Of a stretch of DNA of 64,000 nt, positions 25,884 through 35,881 are shown piece after piece. Each line of letters opens with the position of its first letter. Position 1 is the first letter of the stretch. The position numbers and the translations under genes are program-made. Under the pieces are notes generated by a model. That model was given only the letters and a program-made list of their open reading frames with translations. It was not told the DNA's origin and searched no databases. The DNA is from Nitratireductor arenosus (GTDB lineage Bacteria > Pseudomonadota > Alphaproteobacteria > Rhizobiales > Rhizobiaceae), in contig NZ_WPHG01000006.1 in assembly GCF_009742725.1 (NCBI RefSeq), positions 1 through 64,000 of the forward strand, given 5' to 3'.

Positions 25884-26753
25884 TCATTCCGGGTTTGAAG
25901 CGCCCCCGTCGCGGAACGCCTCGCGTACGGCATCCACCATCCCGTCGACCGCGGCCCCGTTGGAGCGTGGATTGCGGTAGAGCACCACGCGCGAGGTGTC
26001 GATGTCGCCGAATCCTTCCGCCGGGCCGAGTTCGCGGCATCCCTGCGGAATGTTGCTGCGCGAGATCGGTGCGATCGCCAGGCCCGAGGCGACGGCAAGC
26101 TTCAACCCGCCGCTGGTGTCGCTGCGATAGGCGACGCGATAATCACGCCGGCGCTGTTGGAGCGAGCGCATGGCAAATTCGGTGCACCAGCCGCTGGATT
26201 CATACAGCGCGATCGGCAGTGGGCGTTCCAGGTGCTGATTATGCTCGTCGGAGGTCACCCACACGGTCGGGTCGATCCGCAACGTCTCGCCGCTCGGATT
26301 ATCCTCCCACTCAAAGACAATGGCGAGATCGAGCTGGTTGGCCTTGAGCGCGGTCAAATTGCGGTCCGAAGGCCCGTAATGGGCGGTGATATCCACTTTC
26401 GGGTGAATGCGCGCAAAACTTCCAAGCGCCAGCGACAACACTGAATATCCGTATTCTTCCGGCACGCCGATGCGCACACGACCGCTCAGCGACGGCGCGC
26501 GGAACGAGGCCTCGGTCTCCTCCAGCAAAGCAACAACACGGCGCGCGTAGGGCAGAAGCTGTTCGCCCTTGCGGGTCATGGCGACGCCGCGCGAACCGCG
26601 TTCGAACAATTGTTCCCCGACCGTTTCCTCGAGCCGCTTGACCTGCATGCTCACGGCCGACTGGGTCCTGCCGATACGGTCGGCTGCATAAGTGAAGTTT
26701 CCGGTGTCGGCCACGGCCACGAATGTGCGCAACTGATCGCTGTCGAGTTGAAT
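25884..26753 (-). CDS. LysR-family regulator with probable ATT start
   Basis: A 289-residue LysR-type regulator. Its N-terminus reads QLDSDQLRTFVAVADTG followed by NFTYAADRIGRTQSAVSMQ, the standard helix-turn-helix. The first in-frame standard start is TTG at 26732, which would cut into the conserved LDSDQLRTF. Seven codons further up an ATT (26753) lies 7 bases after AAGGAA and gives the canonical N-terminus; the next codon upstream boundary is a TGA stop. ATT initiation is therefore the best reading. It precedes the rhodanese-ChrB gene by 137 bp on the same strand and is divergent from a DUF1127 gene. Either may be its target. Confidence 0.85.
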   Translation of the reverse strand: MQLDSDQLRTFVAVADTGNFTYAADRIGRTQSAVSMQVKRLEETVGEQLFERGSRGVAMTRKGEQLLPYARRVVALLEETEASFRAPSLSGRVRIGVPEEYGYSVLSLALGSFARIHPKVDITAHYGPSDRNLTALKANQLDLAIVFEWEDNPSGETLRIDPTVWVTSDEHNQHLERPLPIALYESSGWCTEFAMRSLQQRRRDYRVAYRSDTSGGLKLAVASGLAIAPISRSNIPQGCRELGPAEGFGDIDTSRVVLYRNPRSNGAAVDGMVDAVREAFRDGGASNPE

Positions 26754-26863
26754 CGCCTCGTTCCTTCATAAATTATGTTGATGTCAGACATAACTGCAAT
26801 TCGTTTGAAACATGTCAAGGCTGCACCTATCTCATGGGCAATTCAACGCATGAGGTGGTCGCC

Positions 26864-27091
26864 ATGGCCCTCACATTCGACTTTCAGACAGGGAATGGTT
26901 GGTTCGCACGGCGCATGAAAACGCCCGGCGTACCGGCTGCGCCCAAACTCGACGCACCGACGCGCGCGCTTCTGGCAAAACACGACGACCGGCTGTTGCA
27001 CGATATCGGCATCAGCCGCGCCGAGCTTCAGGGGCAGGACGCGGTCGTATTCGACGATCTGGCGCGGCAGCGCCGGCTCTGGCAGCTTTGA
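26864..27091 (+). CDS. Small DUF1127 protein
   Basis: A 75-residue protein with the C-terminal DUF1127/YjiS motif LLAKHDDRLLHDIGISRAEL. These small arginine-rich proteins are abundant in alphaproteobacteria, where some bind RNA and influence phosphate, carbon or small-RNA metabolism. The upstream part (about 1-35) is not conserved in the family. ATG 26864 is chosen because GAGGTGG lies six bases before it; another ATG at 26834 lacks such a site. The gene is divergent from a LysR gene, a frequent DUF1127 arrangement. Confidence 0.78.
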   Translation: MALTFDFQTGNGWFARRMKTPGVPAAPKLDAPTRALLAKHDDRLLHDIGISRAELQGQDAVVFDDLARQRRLWQL

Positions 27092-27230
27092 AACTTGCCT
27101 GCCAACAACAAAATACCGATGCGCGGAACGGATCAGGCCGCAGCGAAAGACCGATGCTGACCGTGGCGCAGCGAAGCGTCATCAGGGTCTGACAATCGCA
27201 CAGTTTTCGGAGATCGCACTCTCCTCACTC

Positions 27231-27262
27231 CCCGCCGGTTTTCGGGCCGGCGGGTCTTTTTT
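27231..27262 (+). terminator. Strong intrinsic terminator
   Basis: CCCGCCGG (27231-27238) pairs with CCGGCGGG (27247-27254) across an 8-base loop and is followed by TCTTTTTT. It lies 140 bp after the DUF1127 stop, so the transcript it ends has a long 3' tail or is a separate small RNA. Confidence 0.85.
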
Positions 27263-27268
27263 GTTTGC

Positions 27269-27664
27269 TCACGGATCGTAGTCGGCATCGACCACCGGTT
27301 CCTGCCATGCCACCGTCTCGCCGTCGAGCGCCTCCTGCATGGCAATGTGGGTCATATTCGTCTCCGGCCCTGCGCCATGCCAATGCCGCTCCCCGGGGGC
27401 GATCCATAGCGTATCGCCGGGTCTCAGCGCGACGATCGGCCCGCCCTCGCTCTGCGCCCGCCCGGACCCCGCAACGACATGAAGGGTCTGGCCGAGTGGA
27501 TGCGTGTGCCAGTTGGTGCGCGCGCCGGGCTCGAAATGCACGACGAGCGCGCGCAGCCGCGCCGGTGCCGGCGCCTCCACGATCGGGTCCTGCCACACAG
27601 TGCCGGTGAACCAGTCACTGGGCGCGCGTCGCGAGGGCCGCGAACCGCCAGAGAAATGTTTCAT
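27269..27664 (-). CDS. Cupin-domain protein
   Basis: A 131-residue single-domain cupin. Cupin motif 1 is FEPGARTNWHTHPLGQTLHVVAGSG with the metal-binding His pair, and motif 2 is LRPGDTLWIAPGERHWHG. The N-terminal residues SDWFTGTVWQDPIVEAP match small cupins annotated as carboxymuconolactone-decarboxylase-associated or mandelonitrile-lyase-like. No catalytic function can be fixed from sequence alone. The start at 27664 follows CAGGAGACGAGCG. It is convergent with the DUF1127 gene across a strong terminator. Confidence 0.85.
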   Translation of the reverse strand: MKHFSGGSRPSRRAPSDWFTGTVWQDPIVEAPAPARLRALVVHFEPGARTNWHTHPLGQTLHVVAGSGRAQSEGGPIVALRPGDTLWIAPGERHWHGAGPETNMTHIAMQEALDGETVAWQEPVVDADYDP

Positions 27665-27800
27665 CGCTCGTCTCCTGCCTCCCAAAGGGGTCGCCCGGAT
27701 TTGGAGCCCAAGCGACCGCCCCGTCAAGCCGCGGCGTCTCCACGAGGGTCCCGCCGCTCAAGGCCGCGCCGGATTGCCTCCCGCAGCGCCGGCGGGCTTC

Positions 27801-27829
27801 TTGCCTTTTGCGACGTGTTCGCCTATAGC
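27801..27829 (+). promoter_or_regulatory. Probable rplY promoter
   Basis: TTGCCT (27801-27806) and TATAGC (27824-27829) are separated by exactly 17 bp. They lie about 125 bp before the rplY start in the 289-bp region divergent from the cupin gene, which otherwise holds nothing I can recognise. Confidence 0.55.
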
Positions 27830-27953
27830 ACCGCCACCCGCGTAGACACCCTTGGAGGCACCGCGGCGGAAGGCCGCCCGACCGGCGGCTTTCGACGTTT
27901 ACGGGACTGGCCCAGCCAACCGTGAACGCTCCAGCAACGCGAAAGGAAAAGCC

Positions 27954-28619
27954 ATGAGCGAGAGCTACGAGCTCACGGCCGAGGCGCGCGAACGGGTCGG
28001 TAAGGGGTCCGCCCGCGAAATTCGGCGCAACGGTAAGATTCCCGCCGTCATCTACGGCGAAAAGCAGCCCCCGCTGCCCATCACCCTGCCCTACAAGGAA
28101 GTGCATCTGCGCATCACCTCCGGCGGGTTCATGACCACGATCGCCACGATCAACGTCGACGGCAAGAAGATCCAGGTCCTGCCCAAAGACTACCAGCTCG
28201 ACCCGGTGCGTGATTTCACCATGCATGTCGACTTCTTGCGGGTCGGCAAGGGCACGATCGTCACCGTCAACATCCCGGTCCACTTCGAAAACGAGGACGA
28301 ATCACCCGGCATCCGCCGCGGCGGCGTGCTCAACATCGTGCGGCACGACATCGAATTCACCTGTCCGGCGAACGCGATCCCCGATGCCATCACCGTCGAC
28401 CTGACCGGTCTCGAACTTGGCGATTCCGTCCACATTTCGGCCGTCAAGCTGCCGGAGGGCGTCAAGCCGACGATCACCGATCGCGATTTCACCATCGCCA
28501 CGATCGCGGCCCCCGCCGGCCTGAAGTCGGAAGAGGACGCGGAAGCGCCCGAGGCACCCGAGACCGAGATCGTCGGCGAAGAGAGCACCGACGGCGAAGG
28601 CGAGAACGAGGCGGAATAG
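27954..28619 (+). CDS. rplY: 50S ribosomal protein L25/general stress protein Ctc
   Basis: A 221-residue long-form L25 (TL5/Ctc). The N-terminal domain (about 1-95) binds 5S rRNA ([20 protein letters not shown] and onward). The C-terminal beta domain follows ([38 protein letters not shown]). An acidic Glu-rich tail ends the protein. The ATG at 27954 has AAAGGAAAA in front of it. pth follows 27 bp downstream and ychF further on, the common rplY-pth-ychF translation cluster of alphaproteobacteria. Confidence 0.95.
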   Translation: MSESYELTAEARERVGKGSAREIRRNGKIPAVIYGEKQPPLPITLPYKEVHLRITSGGFMTTIATINVDGKKIQVLPKDYQLDPVRDFTMHVDFLRVGKGTIVTVNIPVHFENEDESPGIRRGGVLNIVRHDIEFTCPANAIPDAITVDLTGLELGDSVHISAVKLPEGVKPTITDRDFTIATIAAPAGLKSEEDAEAPEAPETEIVGEESTDGEGENEAE

Positions 28620-28646
28620 GCCCGGCCTGCCGGGAGCGTGCGAGCA

Positions 28647-29369
<723 letters not shown>

Positions 29370-29507
29370 GACGACCGGCACATAGCCTGCGCCGCGCGCT
29401 TTCGGCACCACCGGCGGGTGCTACGCCCGCCAGGCGGAAAGACCTTGACGATCATCAATCCTTTCGCCCATACGCCGGGGCGATTTCTGGCACAGGACCT
29501 CTGCACC

Positions 29508-30611
29508 ATGGGTTTCAAATGCGGCATTGTCGGCCTGCCCAACGTTGGCAAGTCGACGCTTTTCAACGCCCTGACCAAGACCGCGGCCGCGCAGGCAGCG
29601 AACTATCCCTTCTGCACGATCGAGCCGAACACCGGCGAGGTGGCGGTGCCCGATCCGCGAATGGCCCCGATTGCCCGCATCGCGGGCTCGAAGGAGCTGA
29701 TCCCGACCCGGATATCGTTCGTCGACATTGCCGGCCTCGTGCGCGGCGCGTCGAAGGGCGAGGGACTCGGCAACCAGTTCCTCGCCAATATCCGCGAAGT
29801 CGACGCCATCGTGCATGTGCTGCGTTGCTTCGAGGATGACGACATCACCCATGTCGAAGGCCGCATCGATCCCGTCGCCGATGCCGAGACGGTCGAGACC
29901 GAACTGATGCTCGCCGACCTGGACAGCCTGGAACGGCGCATCGTCCAGACCCGCAAACGCGCCACCGGCAAGGAGAAGGAAGCCATCGCGGCGCTGCCGA
30001 TGATGGAAAAGGCGCTCGCCCTGCTCCAGGACGGCAAGCCGGCGCGCCTGCTCTTGTCCGGCATCGCGGCGGAGGATTTGCGCATCCTCCAGACTCTGAA
30101 CCTTCTGACGTCCAAGCCCGTGCTTTACGTGTGCAACGTCGCCGAGGGCGACGCGGCGACCGGCAACGCGGCCAGTGCGGCGGTCGAGACCATGGCCGCC
30201 GCGCAAGGTGCCCGCGCCGTGGTCATCTCGGCCGCGATCGAGGCCGAGGTCGCCCAGCTGCCGGACGCGGAAGCAGCGGAATATCTCCAGGCGATGGGGC
30301 TCGAGGAGCCGGGCCTCGACCGGCTGATCCGCGAGGGTTATGCGCTGCTCGACCTGATCACCTTCTTCACCGCCGGCCCGAAGGAAACCCGGGCCTGGAC
30401 CGTGATGAAGGGCGCGAAGGCGCCGCAGGCCGCCGGCGTCATCCACACCGATTTCGAGCGCGGTTTCATCCGCGCCCAGACGATCGCCTATGACGACTAT
30501 GTCGGCCTCGGTGGCGAGACCGCCGCCAAGGAAGCCGGCAAGGCCCGCGACGAGGGCAAGGAATATGTCGTCCAGGACGGCGACGTGATGCTGTTCAAGT
30601 TCAACACGTGA
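29508..30611 (+). CDS. ychF: Redox-regulated ATPase YchF
   Basis: A 367-residue Obg-superfamily P-loop protein. G1 is GLPNVGKST and G3 is DIAGLVRGASKGEG. The G4 position reads YVCNVAEGD, the NxxE form that makes YchF prefer ATP over GTP. The TGS domain is at the C-terminus (from about residue 280, FFTAGPKETRAWTV, ending GDVMLFKFNT). YchF associates with ribosomes and modulates translation of certain mRNAs and oxidative-stress sensitivity. The ATG at 29508 begins MGFKCGIVGLPN; it lies 138 bp after pth. Confidence 0.96.
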   Translation: MGFKCGIVGLPNVGKSTLFNALTKTAAAQAANYPFCTIEPNTGEVAVPDPRMAPIARIAGSKELIPTRISFVDIAGLVRGASKGEGLGNQFLANIREVDAIVHVLRCFEDDDITHVEGRIDPVADAETVETELMLADLDSLERRIVQTRKRATGKEKEAIAALPMMEKALALLQDGKPARLLLSGIAAEDLRILQTLNLLTSKPVLYVCNVAEGDAATGNAASAAVETMAAAQGARAVVISAAIEAEVAQLPDAEAAEYLQAMGLEEPGLDRLIREGYALLDLITFFTAGPKETRAWTVMKGAKAPQAAGVIHTDFERGFIRAQTIAYDDYVGLGGETAAKEAGKARDEGKEYVVQDGDVMLFKFNT

Positions 30612-30660
30612 GTGGCCGCACACTTTACGCCGCCCGGCCGCTGGTCCAACTTGACCCGCG

Positions 30661-31296
30661 ATGAACACCCAGTCCCATGTCCTGATGGGCGCCGCGTTTT
30701 TCGGCCGTCCCCTGCCACGTCTGGCCTGGGCGGGGGCCGCCGGCGGCATCCTGCCCGACCTGCCGATGTACACGATCGTGGCCGTGCTTGGCCTGCTCGG
30801 CTATTCGGTTTCCGACATCTTCGATCGCCTGTACTGGGAACCGTGGTGGCAGATCGCCAATGCGATCGGGCACAATTTTCTCCTGTGGGGCGCGCTCACG
30901 ATCGGCTCCGCGCTGGTGATCGTCCGGCGCCGCGCCGGCCAGCCCCCGGCGCCCTCTCCCGCGCCCGATAGCGAAACGGCCGGCGCCGCGGCGCTCGTCT
31001 TCGCGTTTTCGGCCTCCGCCCTGCTGCATTCGCTGATCGATTTCCTCACCCATCGCGCCGACGCGCACATGCATCTCTGGCCGCTGTCGGACTGGCGCTT
31101 CCGTTCGCCGGTGTCGTATTGGGATCCGGACTACTACGGCAACTGGTTCGGCCTGTTCGAGGCCGCGCTCGGCGTCGCGCTGATTGTCGTGCTTTTCCGG
31201 CGCTACCGCGCGCTGCCGCTGCGTGCCGGATTGCTGGTCGTGCTCGGACTTTATGTCGCCGTACCGGCCTTTTTCTACCTCACCCATCACGGATGA
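30661..31296 (+). CDS. YdjM-like membrane-bound metal-dependent hydrolase
   Basis: A 211-residue polytopic membrane protein with about four or five helices. Metal-site-like residues occur in MNTQSHVLMGAAFFGRP and GGILPDLPMY. A signature HSLIDFLTHRADAHMHLWPL, then SDWRFRSPVSYWDPDYYG, matches the predicted metal-dependent hydrolases of the YdjM/LexA-binding group. Homologues in rhizobia are sometimes mislabelled as cobalamin biosynthesis. Substrate unknown. It lies 49 bp after ychF on the same strand and no strong ribosome site precedes its ATG. Confidence 0.72.
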   Translation: MNTQSHVLMGAAFFGRPLPRLAWAGAAGGILPDLPMYTIVAVLGLLGYSVSDIFDRLYWEPWWQIANAIGHNFLLWGALTIGSALVIVRRRAGQPPAPSPAPDSETAGAAALVFAFSASALLHSLIDFLTHRADAHMHLWPLSDWRFRSPVSYWDPDYYGNWFGLFEAALGVALIVVLFRRYRALPLRAGLLVVLGLYVAVPAFFYLTHHG

Positions 31297-31395
31297 CGCC
31301 GGCGCCCGCTCTGGCCCCACCGAACGCGCAGCGATAGCGCTTGCGCAGCGGCCGCAAACCGGCGAAAACCCGTTCGCACTTGAACAGGTTTTGCG

Positions 31396-31863
31396 ATGAC
31401 GGACACAAAGATCGCCTATGAGGATTTCGAGGTCGGCGGCACGATCGAATTCGGTCCGCGCGCCGTGCTGGCCGAGGAGATGATCGATTTCGCGACGCAG
31501 TACGATCCCCAGCCCATGCATCTCGACCAGGCTGCCGGCGAGGCCAGCCTGCTCGGCGGGCTCGCAGCCTCCGGCCTGTTCACCGCCTCGATCTTCATGC
31601 GCATGATGTGCGACGGCTACCTGCTCAATTCCACGTCCCAGGGTTCGCCCGGGCTCGACTATGTCAATTTTCGCCGCCCGCTGATGGCCGGCGACACGGT
31701 GCGCGGCCGCACGACCGTGCTGGCCAAGCGCGAATCGACCTCCCGGCCCGGCCTCGGCTTCGTCTCCGTCAAGCACGAGCTGTTCAACCAGAACGACGAG
31801 CTGGTCTGCGAAATGGCCAATACCGGCATGTTCCTGATGCGCGGCGGCGGGGCGCCGGCATGA
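31396..31863 (+). CDS. MaoC-like hot-dog dehydratase (first of pair)
   Basis: A 155-residue MaoC-type protein with hydratase-2 hot-dog fold. The active-site helix YDPQPMHLDQAAGEASLLGGLAASG carries the Asp/His pair (D-P-x-P-x-H). GSPGLDYVNFRRPLMAGDTV supports the fold. Such proteins hydrate or dehydrate acyl-CoA thioesters. A second maoC gene overlaps it by 4 bp (ATGA), and ychF-maoC-maoC is a conserved rhizobial order, so the products may form a heteromer. The physiological substrate is unknown. Confidence 0.87.
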   Translation: MTDTKIAYEDFEVGGTIEFGPRAVLAEEMIDFATQYDPQPMHLDQAAGEASLLGGLAASGLFTASIFMRMMCDGYLLNSTSQGSPGLDYVNFRRPLMAGDTVRGRTTVLAKRESTSRPGLGFVSVKHELFNQNDELVCEMANTGMFLMRGGGAPA

Positions 31864-32327
31864 CGCTCGACGCGGCACTGGCCATCGGCGAAACGATAAC
31901 ACTCGGTCGTCACGTCTTCGAAGCCGACGAAATCAAGGCGTTTGCGTCGAAATACGACCCGCAGCGTTTTCACCTCGACGAAGAGGCCGCCAAGGCGAGC
32001 GTCTTCGGCAAATTATGCGCCTCGGGCTGGCATACGGCCGCCATGTGGATGAAACACAACGTCGCCTCCTTTCCGGCCACGGCCGAACGGGCACGGGCAC
32101 GCGGCGCCACCCTCACCTTCGGTCCGGCCGCCGGGCTGCGCGAGCTGAAATGGCTGAAGCCGGTCTATGTCGGAGACGCCATCACCTTTACCCGCACCGC
32201 CGAAAGCCACCGCACACTGGTGTCGAAACCCGGCTGGCGGCTGCTGTCGAGCCGCTGCGAGGCCCACAACCAGAACGGCGAGCCGGTGATGCGTTTCGTA
32301 TCGCTGACGCTGGTGAAGGCCGAGTAG
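31860..32327 (+). CDS. MaoC-like hot-dog dehydratase (second of pair)
   Basis: A 155-residue paralogue of the preceding gene. The catalytic segment is YDPQRFHLDEEAAKASVFGKLCASG, and the second half has GLRELKWLKPVYVGDAITFTR. The Asp/His signature (D-P-x-x-F-H) is intact, so both copies may be active. Its ATG (31860) overlaps the first copy's stop by 4 bp, so the products should be made in equal amounts. The 3' end is 3 bp from the convergent HD hydrolase gene. Confidence 0.87.
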   Translation: MTLDAALAIGETITLGRHVFEADEIKAFASKYDPQRFHLDEEAAKASVFGKLCASGWHTAAMWMKHNVASFPATAERARARGATLTFGPAAGLRELKWLKPVYVGDAITFTRTAESHRTLVSKPGWRLLSSRCEAHNQNGEPVMRFVSLTLVKAE

Positions 32328-32329
32328 GC

Positions 32330-32917
32330 TCAGCCGCCGTCGACGCGCCGGCGCGTTTCGGCATCGACCAGCGCGCGCAATCGGCTGAGCAGCGGATCGC
32401 GGCTGGTCTGCGCCACGCCGTAATCGAGATTGAAGGCATAGTCGAAATCCGGCGGGTTGCGGCCGATCAGGTGCTGCAGCATCGTCTCCAGCTTGTCGAA
32501 CCCCTTGGCCAGCGCCGCCTCCGGCGAAGTGGCCGCATTGTATTCGTCCCAAAGGGCCAGCATCTCGGCGCGCAGATCGTCCGGCAGCGGCGCGCACAGC
32601 GTTTCCAGATCGGCACGTTCGCGTTCGGCCCGGCCGTCGTCGCCGGCCTGGTGAATCGCCGGCACGTCGCCGGAAATCGCCTCGCCGAGATCGTGGACGA
32701 TGCACAGTTTGAGCAGCCGAAGCAGATCGCGACCGGCCAGCTCGCGCTCGAACATGAGGGCCAGCAGGCACAGCCGCCAACTGTGTTCGGCCGTGCTTTC
32801 GGCGCGGCCCTGTCTGGTCACGCCGCTGCGCAGCGTATCCTTCAGCCGTTCCGCAGCCTGGATGAAGGCGATGATCCCGGCAAGGCGGGCGGTGTCTGGG
32901 AGCGCAGGTGATTCCAT
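32330..32917 (-). CDS. HD-domain hydrolase, YfbR-like 5'-nucleotidase family
   Basis: A 195-residue HD-superfamily phosphohydrolase. Metal ligands are visible as the histidine in RAESTAEHSWRLCLLAL, the HD pair in CIVHDLGEAISGDVP and the late aspartate in AKGFDKLETMLQHL. These resemble YfbR-type 5'-deoxynucleotidases and the HDDC2 family. The start at 32917 begins MESPALPDTARLAGIIAFI. It is convergent with the maoC pair. The substrate (probably a deoxynucleoside monophosphate) is inferred from the family. Confidence 0.85.
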   Translation of the reverse strand: MESPALPDTARLAGIIAFIQAAERLKDTLRSGVTRQGRAESTAEHSWRLCLLALMFERELAGRDLLRLLKLCIVHDLGEAISGDVPAIHQAGDDGRAERERADLETLCAPLPDDLRAEMLALWDEYNAATSPEAALAKGFDKLETMLQHLIGRNPPDFDYAFNLDYGVAQTSRDPLLSRLRALVDAETRRRVDGG

Positions 32918-33013
32918 CGCCTCAGGCTAAAACCCTTCCTCTTTAAATGGAATCGTTTGACCCCGGGATTTCGCCGACCCGCCGGAAGCGTGCGCACGAA
33001 CGCGGAGAGCCGT

Positions 33014-33559
33014 TCAATGCCCGTCATACGAGATCAGGGTCCGGACCGGGACGTCAAGCGTTTCGAGCTTGGACCGTCCGCCGAGCTCCGGCAGGTCGAT
33101 AACGAAACAGGCAGCCACGATATCGGCGCCCATCTGCCGCAAAAGCTTGGTCGCACCCTCCGCCGTGCCGCCGGTGGCGATCAGGTCATCGACCAGCATC
33201 ACCTTTTCGCCCGGTGCGACGGCGTCGCGGTGCATCTCCATCTCGTCGATGCCGTATTCGAGGCTGTAGGCGACCCGCACGGTCTCGTGCGGCAGCTTGC
33301 CCTTCTTACGAATCGGAATGAAGCCCGCCGAAAGCTGGTGCGCGATCGCCCCGCCCAGGATGAAACCCCGCGCCTCGATGCCGGCGATCTTGTCGATCTT
33401 GGTGCCGGCATAGGGATGCACGAGCTCGTCGACGGCACGGCGGAAAGCACGCGCATTGCCGAGCAAGGTGGTGATGTCGCGAAACTTGATGCCCGGTTTC
33501 GGATAATCCGGGATCGTGCGGATCGCGTCGAGAAGCGTTTCTTCCAAGCTTATATTCAT
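33014..33559 (-). CDS. apt: Adenine phosphoribosyltransferase
   Basis: A 181-residue type I phosphoribosyltransferase that salvages adenine with PRPP to AMP. The core motifs are [41 protein letters not shown] (flexible loop) and the PRPP-binding loop [20 protein letters not shown] 33559 is preferred because CAGGGG precedes it and the protein then starts like other Apt sequences. It follows petC by 100 bp on the same strand, separated by an intrinsic terminator. Confidence 0.94.
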   Translation of the reverse strand: MNISLEETLLDAIRTIPDYPKPGIKFRDITTLLGNARAFRRAVDELVHPYAGTKIDKIAGIEARGFILGGAIAHQLSAGFIPIRKKGKLPHETVRVAYSLEYGIDEMEMHRDAVAPGEKVMLVDDLIATGGTAEGATKLLRQMGADIVAACFVIDLPELGGRSKLETLDVPVRTLISYDGH

Positions 33560-33600
33560 GGCCCCTGCCCCGTTGCAGGACAGTTTTGACGGTAGCCGCG

Positions 33601-33630
33601 GCAAAAGAAAAGGGCGCTCGAGGCGCCCTT
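33601..33630 (-). terminator. Intrinsic terminator after petC
   Basis: An 8-bp perfect stem AAGGGCGC/GCGCCCTT (33610-33617 with 33623-33630, loop of 5) is followed on the minus strand by TTCTTTTGC. It lies 30 bp after the petC stop and should end the pet transcript before apt. Confidence 0.8.
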
Positions 33631-33659
33631 CCCAGAAATCACGCGGACAAACCGTCCGC

Positions 33660-34523
33660 TCAGTGCTCGATCCGCGACCAGACCTTGCGCTTGGTGAGAT
33701 AGACCAGCCCCGCGAACAGGAGCAGGAAGACGATCACCCGGAAGCCGGTCTTCTTGCGGTCTTCCATATGCGGCTCGGCCGCCCACATCAAAAACGCCGA
33801 CACGTCCTTGGCGTACTGGTCGACGGTTTGCGGCGAACCGTCGTCATAGGTCACCATGTCGTCGAACAGCGGCTGCGCCATGGCCAGCGACGCGCTGCCG
33901 ATGAAATAGGGATTGTAATAGGTGCCTTCCGGCACGTTCAAACCTTCCGGCGGCGTCTCTTCATAACCGGTAAGCAGGGCATGGATATAATCCGGGCCGG
34001 CTTCGGCATATTGAGTGAACACGTCGAACACGAAAGTCGGAAACCCGCGTTCGACCGCACGCGCTTTGGCGATCAGCGAAAAATCGGGCGGTGCGGCCCC
34101 GCCATTGGCGGCCGCGGCTGCCTCCGCGTTCGGGAACGGCGCGGGAAAATAATCGGCCGGGATAGCCGGCCGGTCGAACATGTCGCCGCTGGCATCCGGC
34201 CCGGCCTGCACGGTGTACTCCGCCGCGAACGCCTTCACCTGCGCTTCAGAATAGCCGAGGTCGTGCAGCGTGCGGAACGAGACCAGGTCGAGCGCATGGC
34301 AGGCCGAACAGACCTCCTTGTAGACTTTCAGACCGCGCTGGAGCTGCCCCTTGTCGTAAGTGCCGAATGGGCCGGCAAACGACCAGTCCAGTTCTTTCGG
34401 CTTCTTGATCGGGAAATGCGTCGGCTCCGCCTGGTCGTGCGCGTCCTCGGCCGCGAAAGTCGGTCCGGCCAGTCCGGCGAAGACGAAGGCGAGCGCCGCG
34501 AAACCGCTCAGGATGGTCTTCAT
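33660..34523 (-). CDS. petC: Cytochrome c1 of the bc1 complex
   Basis: A 287-residue membrane-anchored c-type cytochrome, the electron exit of the bc1 complex to cytochrome c. A Sec signal peptide spans residues 1-24. The haem motif is VCSACH (C72, C75, H76). A distal methionine is in [15 protein letters not shown]. The C-terminal helix [23 protein letters not shown] anchors it in the inner membrane. The ATG at 34523 begins the signal peptide; upstream in-frame codons overlap petB. It is the last gene of petABC, 34 bp after petB. Confidence 0.95.
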   Translation of the reverse strand: MKTILSGFAALAFVFAGLAGPTFAAEDAHDQAEPTHFPIKKPKELDWSFAGPFGTYDKGQLQRGLKVYKEVCSACHALDLVSFRTLHDLGYSEAQVKAFAAEYTVQAGPDASGDMFDRPAIPADYFPAPFPNAEAAAAANGGAAPPDFSLIAKARAVERGFPTFVFDVFTQYAEAGPDYIHALLTGYEETPPEGLNVPEGTYYNPYFIGSASLAMAQPLFDDMVTYDDGSPQTVDQYAKDVSAFLMWAAEPHMEDRKKTGFRVIVFLLLFAGLVYLTKRKVWSRIEH

Positions 34524-34557
34524 GCGGGAATTCCTTTCAAGCTTCACGGTCCTCGCC

Positions 34558-35862
34558 TCAGGCATTCTTGTCCGGCGCCGCATTCGCCCCATCGGGCAGC
34601 GCGGCCGCGCTTCCGGCGTTGCGCGCCAGCACAGCCTCGGTGATCGATCCGGGCAGCTTGCGCGGGGTTTCAAGCAGGCCGAGCACTGGCATGATGACGA
34701 TGAAGAAGGCGAAGTAGTAGAGCGTCGCCACCTGCGCCATCACGACATAGGTGCCTTCCGCCGGACGCGAGCCGAGCCAACCCAGAAAGATCGAGTCGAG
34801 CACGAACACCCAGAAAAACAGCCGGTACCACGGACGGTAGACGGCCGAGCGCACCTTCGAGGTGTCGAGCCACGGCACCACGAACAAGACCGCGATCGCG
34901 CCGAACATGGCGAGTACGCCGCCGAGCTTGGAATCGATCGGCCCGATGTTGAAGGTGATCGCCCTGAGGATCGCGTAGAAGGGCAGGAAGTACCATTCCG
35001 GCACGATGTGGGCCGGCGTCTTCAACGGATCGGCCTGGATGTAATTATCCGCGTGGCCGAGGAAATTGGGAATGTAGAAGACGAAATAGGCAAACACGAT
35101 GAAGAACACCACCATCGCGAAGCTGTCCTTGATGGTCGCGTAGGGCGTGAAGGCCACCGTATCGGTCTTCGACTTGACCTCGATGCCGGTCGGATTGGTC
35201 TGACCGGTCACGTGCAACGCCCACACATGCAGCACGACCACGCCGGCGATCATGAAGGGCAGCAGGTAATGCAGCGAGAAGAAGCGGTTGAGCGTCGGGT
35301 TGTCGACCGCGAAACCGCCAAGCAGCAGCTGCTGGATCCACTCTCCCACCAGCGGAATGGCGGTGAAGAAACCGGTGATGACGGTCGCGCCCCAGAAGCT
35401 CATCTGGCCCCAGGGCAGCACATAGCCCATGAAGGCGGTCGCCATCATCAGGAGATAGATGATGCAGCCCAGGATCCACAAAAGCTCTCGCGGCGCCTTG
35501 TAGGAGCCGTAATAAAGGCCGCGGAAAATGTGGATATAGACGGCAACGAAGAACATCGACGCACCGTTGGCGTGCAGATAGCGCAGCAGCCAGCCGGAAT
35601 TGACGTCGCGCATGATCTTTTCGACCGAATTGAAGGCCAGCCCCGTATCCGACGCATAATGCATCGCCAGCACGACGCCGGTCAGGATCTGCGCCACCAG
35701 CATGATCGAAAGAATGCCGCCGAACGTGTAGGCGTAGTTCAGGTTGCGCGGCACCGGATAGGCGACGAAGGAATCGTACATCAGCCGCGGCAGCGGCAGA
35801 CGCTTGTCGATCCAGCGTTCGAATGCGGTGTTGGGTTTGTAGGTGGAATGTCCGCCGGCCAT
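34558..35862 (-). CDS. petB: Cytochrome b of the bc1 complex
   Basis: A 434-residue, eight-helix cytochrome b binding haems bL and bH, the core of the Q-cycle. Two haem-ligating His pairs lie in helices B and D (MHYASDTG...[11 protein letters not shown] and [20 protein letters not shown]). The quinol-site motif PEWY is present ([17 protein letters not shown]). The C-terminus has a 20-residue alanine-rich tail. The start ATG 35862 begins [17 protein letters not shown]. It is 19 bp downstream of petA. Confidence 0.96.
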   Translation of the reverse strand: MAGGHSTYKPNTAFERWIDKRLPLPRLMYDSFVAYPVPRNLNYAYTFGGILSIMLVAQILTGVVLAMHYASDTGLAFNSVEKIMRDVNSGWLLRYLHANGASMFFVAVYIHIFRGLYYGSYKAPRELLWILGCIIYLLMMATAFMGYVLPWGQMSFWGATVITGFFTAIPLVGEWIQQLLLGGFAVDNPTLNRFFSLHYLLPFMIAGVVVLHVWALHVTGQTNPTGIEVKSKTDTVAFTPYATIKDSFAMVVFFIVFAYFVFYIPNFLGHADNYIQADPLKTPAHIVPEWYFLPFYAILRAITFNIGPIDSKLGGVLAMFGAIAVLFVVPWLDTSKVRSAVYRPWYRLFFWVFVLDSIFLGWLGSRPAEGTYVVMAQVATLYYFAFFIVIMPVLGLLETPRKLPGSITEAVLARNAGSAAALPDGANAAPDKNA

Positions 35863-35881
35863 GATGCTCTTCCCCAGGTCC

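Noticed and set aside
23594-27091. Chromate genes, LysR and DUF1127 as a mobile island
   Set aside because: No integrase, direct repeats or flanking tRNA is present, and base composition looks like the neighbourhood. It is best read as a normal chromosomal block.
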